Positions 44,588-54,003 of a DNA stretch of 64,000 nucleotides are shown in pieces. Within the stretch, counting starts at the first letter, position 1. Each line of letters begins with the position of its first letter. The position numbers were made by a program, and so were the translations under genes. The stretch is from Methylotenera sp965234545 (GTDB lineage: Bacteria; Pseudomonadota; Gammaproteobacteria; Burkholderiales; Methylophilaceae). The notes under the pieces were generated by a model, which saw only the letters and a program-made list of their open reading frames with translations, was not told the origin of the DNA and did not search any database. The stretch covers positions 1,674,001-1,738,000 of the forward strand of contig OZ248348.1 of NCBI GenBank assembly GCA_965234545.1. Reading direction: 5' to 3'.

Positions 44588-46063
44588 TTATCCCCTCAAT
44601 AGTTGCTGCACCTTGGATTCGTTCCAAGCCTGCGTGTTATGTATTTTTAAATCCACTTTTAAAATGACCGTGCGCTCTTGCGGCAAAACCACCGCCTCTA
44701 ATACGCCGGCCAGTTTGCTTAACTGATTTTTAAGCTTGCTCGCTTGTTCTGCATCTAACTCAGCCGACGCTTCATCCAAGCTATACATCTTGGTTTTAAG
44801 TGCCGGTGGCGCTTGCATGGAATAAGCCAATAGTAGCCATAAAAGCATCATTACGCTACAAAAAATAAACACGCTGGAAAAACCAAAACGGTGCGATAAA
44901 TAGCCGCCCATGGCACCGCCAACAAAGATGCCCAAAGATTGCGCGGTGTTGTATACGCCCATGGCCGTGCCTTTGGCGGCAGCAGGTGCCATTTTACTGA
45001 TGATGGACGGCAAGGAGGCCTCCAACAAATTAAACGCCACAAAATACACCGTCAATGAAAATACGATGCCCCAAAAATAATCTATGGATAAGGCAAAAAG
45101 CACTTGCGCAAACAACATGGTGGCCACGGCCGCCACGAACACCTGTTTCATCTTGGCCTGTTTTTCTGCGTAAATAATGGCCGGCACCATGAGCGCAAAA
45201 GACACTAACAACACCGGTAAATAAATAAACCAATGTTGATTCACGTTAAGCGTACTGGCTTTGCTAATGGCGAACGGCACCACGACAAACATGGCCATTT
45301 GCGCAGCATGCAAGGCAAAAATACCGTAATTTAATCGCAGCAATTGTGCATTGTTAAGCACGTCTTTTAGTTTAGCCGGCGCGGCACTGGCATCCGAATG
45401 GTAGTGGCTATTCACCGGATCGGGCACCACGTACTTGACCACGGCGATGGCGGCCAAGGTCAACACCGCAGTCATAAAGAATATGCCCGGCACGCCTATC
45501 CATTGGTTGAGTAAGGGCCCGCCCACTAAGGACACGGCAAAGGCCACGCCTATGGTTGCGCCTATGCTGGCCATGGCCTTGGTGCGGTTTTCATCGCGGG
45601 TTAAATCGGCCAACAAGGCCGTGACCACGGCAGACACCGCTCCAGCGCCCTGCACGGCGCGGCCTATGATCATGCCTTCTATGTTCATGGCCAAGGCCGC
45701 CATCATGCTGCCCACCGCGAAGATGCCTAGGCCTAAATAGATCATGGGCTTGCGGCCAAATTTATCCGAGGCCATGCCAAACGGTAATTGAAATAAAGCT
45801 TGCGTTAGGCCGTAGGCACCGAGTGCCAAACCTATCATGAGCGGGGTGGGGTGTTCAGGAAAGGAGGCGGCGTAAACCGCAAAGATGGGCAATATGGAAA
45901 ATAGGCCAAACATGCGCAAGCCATATATAGAGGCCAAACTGACGGTGGCACGCAACTCAACCGGGGTCATTTTATCTAAACTACTGCCTTCAACTAGGGC
46001 GGCCATTTTTTGCGCGGCCACGTCTTTAACCAACCCACCTAACTGATTTTTTATGGCTGTCAT
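44588..46063 (-). CDS. MFS transporter next to uvrA
   Basis: A 491-residue major facilitator with 12 membrane spans. Motif A-like segments are FGMASDKFGRKPMIYLGLGIF and RAVQGAGAVSAVV. A longer frame would reach 46216 but would overlap uvrA. The ATG at 46063 begins MTAIKNQLGG and is preferred. A hydrophilic tail of about 70 residues follows the last helix. It lies divergent from uvrA, an order common in betaproteobacteria. Its substrate is unknown. Confidence 0.85.
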   Translation of the reverse strand: MTAIKNQLGGLVKDVAAQKMAALVEGSSLDKMTPVELRATVSLASIYGLRMFGLFSILPIFAVYAASFPEHPTPLMIGLALGAYGLTQALFQLPFGMASDKFGRKPMIYLGLGIFAVGSMMAALAMNIEGMIIGRAVQGAGAVSAVVTALLADLTRDENRTKAMASIGATIGVAFAVSLVGGPLLNQWIGVPGIFFMTAVLTLAAIAVVKYVVPDPVNSHYHSDASAAPAKLKDVLNNAQLLRLNYGIFALHAAQMAMFVVVPFAISKASTLNVNQHWFIYLPVLLVSFALMVPAIIYAEKQAKMKQVFVAAVATMLFAQVLFALSIDYFWGIVFSLTVYFVAFNLLEASLPSIISKMAPAAAKGTAMGVYNTAQSLGIFVGGAMGGYLSHRFGFSSVFIFCSVMMLLWLLLAYSMQAPPALKTKMYSLDEASAELDAEQASKLKNQLSKLAGVLEAVVLPQERTVILKVDLKIHNTQAWNESKVQQLLRG

Positions 46064-46142
46064 GTAAATTACTTGAGCTAATTTTAGAAAAGTAGGTATA
46101 TTAGCAGGTTGCCAAAAATTAACCGAGCCTTTAGCCACAAGC

Positions 46143-48959
46143 ATGATGGAATTCATAAAAATACGCGGTGCACGCACGCACAATCTTAAAAATATTTCAT
46201 TGGATATTCCCCGCAATCAGCTGGTGGTGATCACCGGTTTATCCGGCTCCGGTAAATCGTCCTTAGCTTTTGATACCTTGTATGCCGAAGGCCAGCGACG
46301 TTATGTGGAATCCTTATCGGCCTATGCCAGACAATTTCTGGCGCGCATGGACAAGCCAGACGTGGACCTGATAGAGGGCTTGTCACCGGCCATATCCATA
46401 GAGCAAAAATCCACCTCGCATAACCCGCGTTCAACCGTCGGCACCGTCACCGAAATTCACGATTATTTGCGTCTGCTTTACGCCCGTGCCGGTGACCCAG
46501 AATGCCCAGAGCACGGCATCAAATTGGAAGCGCAAACCGTCAGCCAAATGGTCGACCATGTCATGGCTTTGCCAGAAGACACCAAACTCATGTTGTTAGC
46601 GCCGGTGGTGAGCAACCGCAAAGGCGAGCAACTGGATTTGTTTGAAGAACTCAAAGCGCAAGGTTTTGTGCGCTTACGCATAGACGGCACCATTTATGAA
46701 ATGGACGCGCTGCCGCAATTGGCCAAGACCACCAAACACAGCGTGGAAGTGGTCATAGACCGGATAAAAGTTAAACCCGACATGAAGCAACGCATCGCCG
46801 AATCATTCGAAACCGCCTTGCGATTAGCCGAGGGCAAAGCCATTGCTTTTGAGATGGATAGCGAGCGCGAGCATTTGTTTTCTGCTAAGTTTGCCTGCCC
46901 AATTTGTGAGTACTCACTCGCTGAATTAGAACCGCGCCTATTCTCTTTCAACAATCCCATGGGCGCTTGCCCAAGTTGCGATGGCCTAGGCAACATGAAC
47001 TTTTTTGACCCGAAACGGGTGGTGGCTTTTCCGCATTTATCCCTGGCCGCCGGCGCCATTAAAGGTTGGGATAGACGCAACCAATTTTACTTTCAGATGC
47101 TGGCCAGTTTAGCGGCGCATTATCAATTTGATTTGGACAGCCCCTTTGAAAAATTGCCGGAAACCATACAACAGGTTTTACTGCACGGCAGCGACAAAGA
47201 AACCTTGCCATTTAAATACCTCAACGAGCGCGGCACTTTCTTTGAAAAAACCCATGCCTTTGAGGGGATCTTAAACAATTTAAAACGCCGCTATCACGAA
47301 ACCGATTCGCAAACCGTGCGCGAAGAATTGGCCAAATACCTCAATTCAAAAACCTGCCCAGATTGCAACGGCACGCGTTTACGCAAAGCCGCACGCTTTG
47401 TAAAAGTGGGCAACAAAAACATACACGAAGTCTGCGAAGTGCCTTTAAAGTTAGCGCTTACTTTCTTTGAAACGCTTGAATTGACTGGGGCTAAATTAGC
47501 CATTGCGGATAAGATCGTAAAAGAGATTAGCAACCGCTTGAAGTTTTTAACCAACGTCGGTTTGGAGTATTTATCGCTTTCACGCTCGGCTGAAACCCTA
47601 TCCGGCGGGGAAGCACAACGCATACGCTTGGCCAGCCAAATCGGCAGCGGCTTAACCGGCGTCATGTACGTATTGGACGAACCGTCTATTGGATTGCACC
47701 AACGCGATAACGACCGCTTACTAGAAACGCTTAAGCGTTTACGCGACATAGGTAACAGCGTGATTGTGGTCGAGCACGATCACGATGCCATTTTGGCGGC
47801 CGATTACGTGATTGACATTGGGCCCGGTGCCGGCGAACACGGCGGCAAAATTGTCGCGGAAGGCACCCCCACTGAAGTCTTGGCCAACCCCAACTCATTG
47901 ACGGGCGAATACTTAAGCGGCAAAAAACAAATCATCTACAACAAAAAACGCACCGCGCCCGATCCAGCGCGTTGGCTAAAATTAAGCCATGCCACTGGCA
48001 ACAACTTAAAAGACGTCAGCTTGAAATTACCGGTGGGCTTACTAAGCTGCATTACGGGCGTGTCCGGTAGCGGCAAATCCACCTTGATTAACGACACGCT
48101 GTACCGCGTTGTTTCGCAGCATTTATATGGCAGCAACACCGAGCCGGCCGCCTTTGGTGAAATCGATGGCTTGGCCTTTTTTGACAAAGTGGTGGACGTG
48201 GACCAAAGCCCGATAGGCCGAACCCCGCGCTCCAACCCAGCCACTTACACCGGCTTATTTACGCCTATCCGTGATCTATTTGCCAATGTGCCGGAAAGCC
48301 GCGTGCGTGGTTACGGTCCCGGTCGCTATTCCTTTAACGTTAAAGGTGGTCGTTGTGAAGCCTGCCAAGGCGATGGCGTGTTGCGCGTTGAAATGCACTT
48401 TTTACCGGATGTTTACGTGCCATGCGACGTGTGCAAAGGCCACCGCTATAACCGCGAAACCTTGGAAATTCAATTCAAAGGCAAAAACATACGCGAAGTA
48501 TTGGAAATGACGGTGGAGCAAGCGCACGTGTTTTTTAGCGCCCAACCGGTCATAGCCCGCAAGCTAAAAACTTTGTTGGATGTGGGCTTGGGCTACATCA
48601 CCCTAGGGCAAAGTGCCACCACCTTATCCGGCGGCGAAGCGCAACGGGTAAAATTGGCATTGGAATTAAGCAAACGCGACACCGGCCGCACACTTTATAT
48701 ATTGGACGAACCGACCACCGGCTTGCACTTTGCCGACATCCAATTGTTGCTAGACGTGATTCATCGTTTAAGGGATGCCGGCAACACCATCGTCATTATT
48801 GAACACAATTTAGACGTGATTAAAACGGCCGATTGGATAGTGGACATGGGCCCAGAGGGCGGGGATGGCGGCGGCAGCATTATCGCCGAAGGCACACCTG
48901 AACAAGTGGCAGAAAACAAACACAGTTACACGGCCAAGTACTTAAAAGCCATGCTCTAG
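46143..48959 (+). CDS. uvrA: excinuclease ABC subunit A
   Basis: A 938-residue damage-recognition ATPase of nucleotide excision repair. It has two ABC ATPase modules with Walker A GLSGSGKSSLAF and GVSGSGKSTLIN, signatures LSGGEAQRIRLASQIG and LSGGEAQRVKLALELS, and zinc fingers CPICEYS...CPSCDGLG and CEACQGDG...CDVCKGH. Length matches E. coli UvrA (940). No SOS box was evident in the 80 bases upstream. Confidence 0.97.
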   Translation: MMEFIKIRGARTHNLKNISLDIPRNQLVVITGLSGSGKSSLAFDTLYAEGQRRYVESLSAYARQFLARMDKPDVDLIEGLSPAISIEQKSTSHNPRSTVGTVTEIHDYLRLLYARAGDPECPEHGIKLEAQTVSQMVDHVMALPEDTKLMLLAPVVSNRKGEQLDLFEELKAQGFVRLRIDGTIYEMDALPQLAKTTKHSVEVVIDRIKVKPDMKQRIAESFETALRLAEGKAIAFEMDSEREHLFSAKFACPICEYSLAELEPRLFSFNNPMGACPSCDGLGNMNFFDPKRVVAFPHLSLAAGAIKGWDRRNQFYFQMLASLAAHYQFDLDSPFEKLPETIQQVLLHGSDKETLPFKYLNERGTFFEKTHAFEGILNNLKRRYHETDSQTVREELAKYLNSKTCPDCNGTRLRKAARFVKVGNKNIHEVCEVPLKLALTFFETLELTGAKLAIADKIVKEISNRLKFLTNVGLEYLSLSRSAETLSGGEAQRIRLASQIGSGLTGVMYVLDEPSIGLHQRDNDRLLETLKRLRDIGNSVIVVEHDHDAILAADYVIDIGPGAGEHGGKIVAEGTPTEVLANPNSLTGEYLSGKKQIIYNKKRTAPDPARWLKLSHATGNNLKDVSLKLPVGLLSCITGVSGSGKSTLINDTLYRVVSQHLYGSNTEPAAFGEIDGLAFFDKVVDVDQSPIGRTPRSNPATYTGLFTPIRDLFANVPESRVRGYGPGRYSFNVKGGRCEACQGDGVLRVEMHFLPDVYVPCDVCKGHRYNRETLEIQFKGKNIREVLEMTVEQAHVFFSAQPVIARKLKTLLDVGLGYITLGQSATTLSGGEAQRVKLALELSKRDTGRTLYILDEPTTGLHFADIQLLLDVIHRLRDAGNTIVIIEHNLDVIKTADWIVDMGPEGGDGGGSIIAEGTPEQVAENKHSYTAKYLKAML

Positions 48960-49001
48960 AGTTGCTAAGAAACAAACGCTATTTTTAAAAATCAGCAAGC
49001 G

Positions 49002-49020
49002 TATAATCTGGTATCAGATT
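49002..49020 (+). promoter_or_regulatory. -10 and operator of the first toxin-antitoxin pair
   Basis: TATAAT (49002-49007) overlaps a perfect inverted repeat, AATCTG-GTAT-CAGATT (49005-49020). A dyad over the -10 just before an antitoxin gene suggests autoregulation by the TA complex. Confidence 0.55.
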
Positions 49021-49039
49021 TCACATCATGGGAACAGTC

Positions 49040-49222
49040 ATGAAAGATAGTAAAACAACATCAGCCATTGAAAATGAAAGTTTCGACGATTATTTGGTTC
49101 GAACAAGCTTAGAAGCGGAAGCAGAAGCGGAAAAAAATGGTTGGATAAATAATGAAGAAGCCGAAGCGTTAATGACTGCTCACAAGCATGCTTTCTTCAA
49201 AAAACAAAAAAAAGCCGCTTAG
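49040..49222 (+). CDS. putative antitoxin of ParE-type pair
   Basis: This encodes 60 residues that are acidic in the middle (LEAEAEAEKNGWINNEEAEALM) and end in a basic tail. It has no clear DNA-binding motif but occupies the antitoxin position. The ATG at 49040 has GGGA six bases upstream, and a further ATG at 49028 has none. Its 3' end overlaps the toxin gene by 35 bases. The family is not recognised with certainty. Confidence 0.6.
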   Translation: MKDSKTTSAIENESFDDYLVRTSLEAEAEAEKNGWINNEEAEALMTAHKHAFFKKQKKAA

Positions 49223-49490
49223 GTGGACTGCAACAGCCATTAAAAATCGGCTTGCCGTTTGGGATTACATCGCGATATCCGAACAGAGTCCTATGAACGC
49301 CGCGCTGGTGGATGCAAGAATTTTACAAGCCGCCAACAGACTCATGGATTTCCCAGAAAGTGGCAAACCTTATGGCAGTGGCTTACGAATTGTTTTCATC
49401 ACAAAAACCAGTCTGGCTTTGGTCTACAGAGATACATTCAGCGTTATCAACATCCTGCGTATCTCCCATCAAAAAAAGAAAATACTCTAG
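49188..49490 (+). CDS. RelE/ParE family toxin
   Basis: A 100-residue toxin-like protein. After a Lys-rich lead it reads LRWTATAIKNRLAVWDYIAI, the ParE alpha-beta opening, and ends LRIVFITKTSLALVYRDTFSVINILRISHQ, the ParE beta-sheet with the C-terminal Arg and His. ParE toxins poison DNA gyrase, while RelE members cut mRNA. Which applies here is not shown. The start within the antitoxin is the only one in frame. Confidence 0.7.
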   Translation: MLSSKNKKKPLRWTATAIKNRLAVWDYIAISEQSPMNAALVDARILQAANRLMDFPESGKPYGSGLRIVFITKTSLALVYRDTFSVINILRISHQKKKIL

Positions 49491-49497
49491 CCGCTTG

Positions 49498-50235
49498 TTA
49501 CTTAGGCACGCTCACTTGGTGCATACGGGCTTGTATGGTGGCGGTGCGCTGGCTTAAATAGTTGGTGTAAGAGTGCTTGTCGTAAAAGCGTGGATTAGGA
49601 ATCATGGCGGCTAACTTGGCGGCTTGACCGCTGCTCAAATTGGCGGCGCTGGTTTTGTAATAATGCCGAGCAGCAGCCTCGGCGCCAAACACGCCGTTGC
49701 CCCACTCGATGATATTTAGATAGATTTCCAATATGCGTTTTTTACTCAGAATGTTTTCCAACATCACTGTAATGAGGGCCTCTTCTGCTTTGCGCCATGG
49801 CGTGCGTTTGGTCGACAAAAATAAATTCTTGGCCAATTGCTGGCTGATGGTCGAGCCGCCCGCGACGATTTTGCCTTTGCGCTTGTTCTTCTTGTAAGCC
49901 TTTTCTATGCCTTCCCAATCGAAGCCCTCGTGATCTAAAAATTTGGCATCCTCACTGGCAATCACGGCCCGTTTTAAGTGAATAGAGATTTTGTTGTATT
50001 TCACCCATTTGTGTTTTAACTCAGCGTCCGGATTTTTTTCTTGGATGACATCCAGACGGTCTTCCATGAACGCACTGGACGAGGGATTGAACTGTATCCA
50101 CCAACAAATATGCAGCAATATCCACAGTTGGTAGGCGAACAGCAACATAAAAAACGCCACCAATCCGCGCGTGACGTAGCCACTAAAGGTCAGCGGCTGG
50201 GCTTGGTCATGCTGATTAAGTAACCAATTTTTCAT
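49498..50235 (-). CDS. mtgA: monofunctional biosynthetic peptidoglycan transglycosylase
   Basis: A 245-residue glycosyltransferase family 51 enzyme that polymerises lipid II. An N-terminal membrane helix (about 25-45) is followed by the catalytic Glu in ASEDAKFLDHEGFDW and KIVAGGSTISQQLAKNLFLS, then RKAEEALITVMLENILSKKRILEIYLNIIEWG. It is the last gene of a rhodanese-aroE-mtgA operon and converges on the toxin gene with an 8-base gap. Confidence 0.95.
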   Translation of the reverse strand: MKNWLLNQHDQAQPLTFSGYVTRGLVAFFMLLFAYQLWILLHICWWIQFNPSSSAFMEDRLDVIQEKNPDAELKHKWVKYNKISIHLKRAVIASEDAKFLDHEGFDWEGIEKAYKKNKRKGKIVAGGSTISQQLAKNLFLSTKRTPWRKAEEALITVMLENILSKKRILEIYLNIIEWGNGVFGAEAAARHYYKTSAANLSSGQAAKLAAMIPNPRFYDKHSYTNYLSQRTATIQARMHQVSVPK

Positions 50236-50249
50236 GCGATTGTATGGAT

Positions 50250-51059
50250 TTATAGGCTTAGTTGTTTAAGCAAGGCATGCGTGTTTGGCCGCACCCCACG
50301 CCAGATAGCAAAGGCCTCGGCCGCTTGTTCTAGCAGCATACCCAATCCATCGGCCACCACAGCGCCGCAGCGGTTTGCCTGCTGCATAAACGGCGTTTCA
50401 CGGCCATACATCATGTCGTAGGCCAAACAATCGGCGGCAAAAATGCTGTCGGGGAGGGCCAATGCGCTGCCGCTCAAACCGGCCGAGGTGGCATTGATCA
50501 CAATGTCAAAAGTGGCATCGCCTAATTCAGCTAGGGGAATGGCCTGCAATTTAGTAGACGTGGCTGCCACCTTGCCTAACATCGCTTGTGCCTTATCCAT
50601 GCTGCGATTGGTGATGGCCAATAAACTCGGCTTAGCCGCCAATATCGGTTGCAACACCCCTTCGGCTGCGCCACCGGCGCCAATTAAAAGCACACGCTTG
50701 CCAGCAAATTTACACTGCTTATTGACTTGTATGTCCCGCACCAAGCCGGCCCCGTCGGTGTTGTCAGCCAGTATGCCATCTACCGTAAAGCTCAAGGTGT
50801 TGGCCGCACCGGCAGCCATGGCGCGCTCGCTACGCTGATCGGCCATGTCGTAGGCAGCAAATTTAAACGGCACGGTCACGTTAGCGCCTTTGTAGCCTTG
50901 CTTGATGAGTGCTTGCACGGTGCCAGCAAAGTCATCCAGTGGCGCCAATACCGCTTCATACGCCATGGCTTGCGCCGTTTGTTTAGCAAACTCGGTATGA
51001 ATCAAAGGCGATTTGCTGTGCGCAATCGGGTTGCCTATGACCGCGTAGTGATCGGTCAT
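50250..51059 (-). CDS. aroE: shikimate dehydrogenase
   Basis: A 269-residue NADPH enzyme that reduces 3-dehydroshikimate to shikimate. Substrate-binding residues are in VIGNPIAHSKSP, KGANVTVPFK and NTDGAGLV. The cofactor loop is LLIGAGGAAEGVLQP. Its ATG is three bases after the rhodanese stop. aroB and aroK are also in this window, about 10 kb away. Confidence 0.95.
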   Translation of the reverse strand: MTDHYAVIGNPIAHSKSPLIHTEFAKQTAQAMAYEAVLAPLDDFAGTVQALIKQGYKGANVTVPFKFAAYDMADQRSERAMAAGAANTLSFTVDGILADNTDGAGLVRDIQVNKQCKFAGKRVLLIGAGGAAEGVLQPILAAKPSLLAITNRSMDKAQAMLGKVAATSTKLQAIPLAELGDATFDIVINATSAGLSGSALALPDSIFAADCLAYDMMYGRETPFMQQANRCGAVVADGLGMLLEQAAEAFAIWRGVRPNTHALLKQLSL

Positions 51060-51062
51060 GCT

Positions 51063-51512
51063 TTAGTTAGTCCAAGGCAAATTGGCATGCTTCCAGCCAT
51101 TTATGGTGGTGCGCTGTTTTGATGCGTTAGCCTCGCCCTCAAAGCCCTCGAGGATGTTGTAAGCTTGGTCGTAGCCTAATTGTTCGGCCAGCACGGCGGC
51201 ATTGTGTGAGCGGCCACCGGTGCGGCAGAGAAATAATACCGTTAAATCTTTATCGACATTGGCGACCAATTGCTCGGCGAACTGCTCGTTTTTAACCATG
51301 CCAGGGTAAAACGCCCACTCTATGTTTAAGGCGTTGGGGACGCGGCCGACTAACTCTAACTCGGCCTTGGTGCGCACGTCTACCAACAGTGCTTTTGGAT
51401 CGGCTTGCAATACAGCGTAGGCTTCGGACGGCGTTAAAGCACCAAGATAGGGGAAACTGTTCTCTAAACTGCGTTGTTGTGCGGATTGCAATATGCCGTG
51501 TACTTGACTCAT
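51063..51512 (-). CDS. rhodanese-like domain protein
   Basis: A 149-residue single rhodanese domain. The catalytic Cys is in LFLCRTGGRSHNAA, and the domain opens AYAVLQADPKALLVDVRTKAEL. It may transfer sulfane sulfur, but the acceptor is unknown. It is the first gene of the aroE-mtgA operon. Confidence 0.85.
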   Translation of the reverse strand: MSQVHGILQSAQQRSLENSFPYLGALTPSEAYAVLQADPKALLVDVRTKAELELVGRVPNALNIEWAFYPGMVKNEQFAEQLVANVDKDLTVLFLCRTGGRSHNAAVLAEQLGYDQAYNILEGFEGEANASKQRTTINGWKHANLPWTN

Positions 51513-51645
51513 AACCCCACCCTTTATTTTTTGTTAATAATGCGGCTATTACCTATATAGCATAGGCCAGCATTTCAATTTTACTTAGCTTGAAATTATA
51601 GCCGGATTGCATAAAAAACCAGCCCCCTGCCATAGGATAAATTGA

Positions 51646-51662
51646 TGCACTTTAATGGTGCA
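51646..51662 (+). promoter_or_regulatory. NtrC enhancer site 1
   Basis: TGCACTTTAATGGTGCA matches the NtrC consensus TGCAC-N7-GTGCA perfectly. Its centre is about 125 bases upstream of the expected transcription start. Confidence 0.9.
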
Positions 51663-51676
51663 AAAATTAAGTGTAT

Positions 51677-51693
51677 TGCACTTTAATGGTGCT
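51677..51693 (+). promoter_or_regulatory. NtrC enhancer site 2
   Basis: TGCACTTTAATGGTGCT matches site 1 in 16 of 17 positions. The centres are 31 bases apart, three helical turns, as at glnA of enteric bacteria. Confidence 0.88.
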
Positions 51694-51752
51694 TAATCCT
51701 GGGCGGCATTTCTGCCCTTAGACAAAAAAGCCGGCTTTTGGTCTTTTCAGCA

Positions 51753-51768
51753 TGGCACGTTTCCTGCT
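51753..51768 (+). promoter_or_regulatory. sigma-54 promoter of glnA
   Basis: TGGCACGTTTCCTGCT has the -24 GG and -12 GC separated by ten bases. Transcription should begin near 51779, giving a leader of about 70 bases. Confidence 0.88.
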
Positions 51769-51849
51769 AATCTAGCATGTTGAATACTTTGTGATTTTAT
51801 ACTTTAAGAATTTGTTTTATCTATTCCACACCATACTTAGGAGATTGTG

Positions 51850-53259
51850 ATGTCAGTGGCTAATGTAATGAAAATGGTAAAAGAAAACGACATTAAATTT
51901 GTTGATTTTCGTTTCACCGATACGCGCGGTAAAGAGCAACATGTAACCGTTCCTGTTTCTGCATTCAATGAAGACAAATTCACCGAAGGCCATGCCTTTG
52001 ACGGTTCTTCTATTGCTGGCTGGAAAGGCATTCAAGCCTCAGACATGCAATTAATGCCGGATCCAAGCACGGCTAACATCGATCCATTCATGGACGAGCC
52101 TACATTGATCCTAACTTGCGATGTAGTGGACCCAACCGACGGCAAAGGTTACGACCGTTGCCCACGTAGCTTGGCTAAACGCGCTGAAGCTTACTTAAAA
52201 GCCAGCGGTATCGGTGACACTGCCTACTTTGGTCCTGAACCAGAATTCTTCATTTTTGATTCCATCGAATGGGACGTAAGCATGAGCGGTAGCTCAGTGC
52301 GCATCAACTCAGAAGAAGCGGCTTGGTCTACAAAAGACAAATTCGAAGGCGGCAACACTGGCCACCGTCCAGGTGTAAAAGGCGGTTACTTCCCAGTGCC
52401 ACCAGTCGATTCATTGCAAGACGTGCGTTCTGCTATGTGTATCGCGCTAGAAGAAATGGGCGTGCCAGTTGAAGTGCATCACCACGAAGTGGCCACAGCC
52501 GGTCAATGTGAAATCGGTACGCAATTCAGCACTTTGACTCAACGTGCAGACTGGACACAAATCCTTAAATACGTGGTGTTGAACACCGCGCACGCTTACG
52601 GCAAAACGGCTACTTTCATGCCAAAACCGTTCGCTGGCGATAACGGTTCAGGCATGCACGTGCACCAATCCATTTGGAAAGACGGTAAAAACTTGTTCGC
52701 TGGTAACGGCTACGCCGGTTTGAGCGATTTCGCGCTTTACTACATTGGCGGCATCATCAAGCACGCTAAAGCATTAAACGCGATCACCAACCCAGGTACT
52801 AACTCATACAAACGCTTGGTACCGCACTTTGAAGCGCCAGTTAAATTAGCTTACTCCGCTAAAAACCGCTCTGCTTCAATCCGCATCCCGTTTGTGCATT
52901 CAGACAAAGCACGCCGTGTTGAAGCGCGTTTCCCAGACCCAATTGCTAACCCATACTTGGCATTCAGCGCCTTGATGATGGCGGGTCTAGATGGCGTACA
53001 AAACAAGATCCACCCAGGCGAGCCAGCCACTAAAGACTTGTACCATCTTCCACCAGAAGAAGATGCAATGATCCCAACCGTGTGTGCCTCACTAGAAGAA
53101 GCCTTGGCTAACCTAGATAAAGACCGCGAGTTCTTAACCCGCGGTGGTGTGTTCACCAACGACTGGATCGACAGCTACATTGCCTTAAAAATGGAAGAAG
53201 TAAACAAACTACGCATGACGCCGCACCCTGCTGAGTTTGGTTTGTACTACTCTTGCTAA
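51850..53259 (+). CDS. glnA: glutamine synthetase type I
   Basis: The 469-residue GS-I beta enzyme forms glutamine from glutamate, ammonia and ATP. Motifs are DGSSIAGWKGIQASDM, KPFAGDNGSGMHVHQS, NPGTNSYKRLVPHFEAPV and the adenylylation Tyr398 in DLYHLPPEED, so PII/GlnE control is likely. GTG (51847) directly precedes the ATG, but ATG at 51850 has AGGAG six bases upstream. It has its own sigma-54 promoter and terminator. Confidence 0.97.
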   Translation: MSVANVMKMVKENDIKFVDFRFTDTRGKEQHVTVPVSAFNEDKFTEGHAFDGSSIAGWKGIQASDMQLMPDPSTANIDPFMDEPTLILTCDVVDPTDGKGYDRCPRSLAKRAEAYLKASGIGDTAYFGPEPEFFIFDSIEWDVSMSGSSVRINSEEAAWSTKDKFEGGNTGHRPGVKGGYFPVPPVDSLQDVRSAMCIALEEMGVPVEVHHHEVATAGQCEIGTQFSTLTQRADWTQILKYVVLNTAHAYGKTATFMPKPFAGDNGSGMHVHQSIWKDGKNLFAGNGYAGLSDFALYYIGGIIKHAKALNAITNPGTNSYKRLVPHFEAPVKLAYSAKNRSASIRIPFVHSDKARRVEARFPDPIANPYLAFSALMMAGLDGVQNKIHPGEPATKDLYHLPPEEDAMIPTVCASLEEALANLDKDREFLTRGGVFTNDWIDSYIALKMEEVNKLRMTPHPAEFGLYYSC

Positions 53260-53276
53260 GTTAAAACAAGCTAGTT

Positions 53277-53304
53277 AAAAAGGGGCGAGTCATCGCCCCT
53301 TTTT
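53277..53304 (+). terminator. Rho-independent terminator after glnA
   Basis: AAAAAGGGGCGA, a GTCA loop and TCGCCCCTTTTT form a 12-bp stem followed by more T, 18 bases past the stop. Confidence 0.93.
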
Positions 53305-53379
53305 TATTGCTCGCTATAGGGTGCGCACACTCAAACTAAGCGAATTGCCTAGGGCTAACAACTGTTCTACACTACAAAC

Positions 53380-53904
53380 ATGATAAAAAATACTTGCCTA
53401 ATCTGCATTAGCACCCTCGTCTTCACACTGTGTGCTAGCCCAGTGCTGGCCGACATCTACAAACACACGGATGCCAACGGGGTGGTCACTTACTCCAACC
53501 TAAAAAGCAAAGACGCCATAAAGTTAAACATCGCCAACGACGGCGATTCCAGCAACACTAGCGAGCAGACTGAGCCCGCCAGCTCGCGCAGCAAGCCTCG
53601 CCAAAGCGGCAGTGACCTCCCGCGCGTGGATACGAATACGCAAAATCAACGCGATGCCAAACGCCAAGCCATATTGGAAGCCGAACTACTGGCCGAAAAG
53701 GCCGCCTTGGCTGCCGCCAAGAAAGCCCACGCAGAAGCGGCCAGCAAACCTGAAATAGCCCATCAAAAAAACAGCGATGGCTCGGTGTCCACCTACCGCA
53801 ACATGGCCAAATTCAATGAGAAAATGAAACCCTTGCAAGCCGAGCTGGATAACCACCAAAACAACATCGAATTGCTGCAAAAAGAATTGAACAGCATGCG
53901 CTAG
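53380..53904 (+). CDS. DUF4124 domain protein, exported
   Basis: A 174-residue protein with an export signal (to SPVLA) and an N-terminal DUF4124 domain: ADIYKHTDANGVVTYSNLK. A Ser/Gln-rich linker and two charged coiled-coil stretches (about 85-120 and 145-172) follow. Such proteins are common before ntrB in betaproteobacteria. The function is unknown. It is probably periplasmic. Confidence 0.82.
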   Translation: MIKNTCLICISTLVFTLCASPVLADIYKHTDANGVVTYSNLKSKDAIKLNIANDGDSSNTSEQTEPASSRSKPRQSGSDLPRVDTNTQNQRDAKRQAILEAELLAEKAALAAAKKAHAEAASKPEIAHQKNSDGSVSTYRNMAKFNEKMKPLQAELDNHQNNIELLQKELNSMR

Positions 53905-54003
53905 ACGCTGGCTTTTTATTTATATCTGGACAGCGATAAAGTTGGTCTGGCTTTTGCTTTATTCATAGTATGATCATTCAAGACAATTTTATTTAGCCTC
54001 ATT

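Larger units (their letters stand above)
51513..51849 (+). promoter_or_regulatory. glnA control region: nitrogen-regulated leader
   Basis: This 337-base gene-free stretch holds two NtrC sites and one sigma-54 promoter (given separately). Nothing else with a recognisable function was seen. Confidence 0.8.

Noticed and set aside
46063..46216. N-terminal extension of the MFS protein by 51 residues
   Set aside because: It would overlap the divergent uvrA start and has no membrane-protein character. The internal ATG fits the family.
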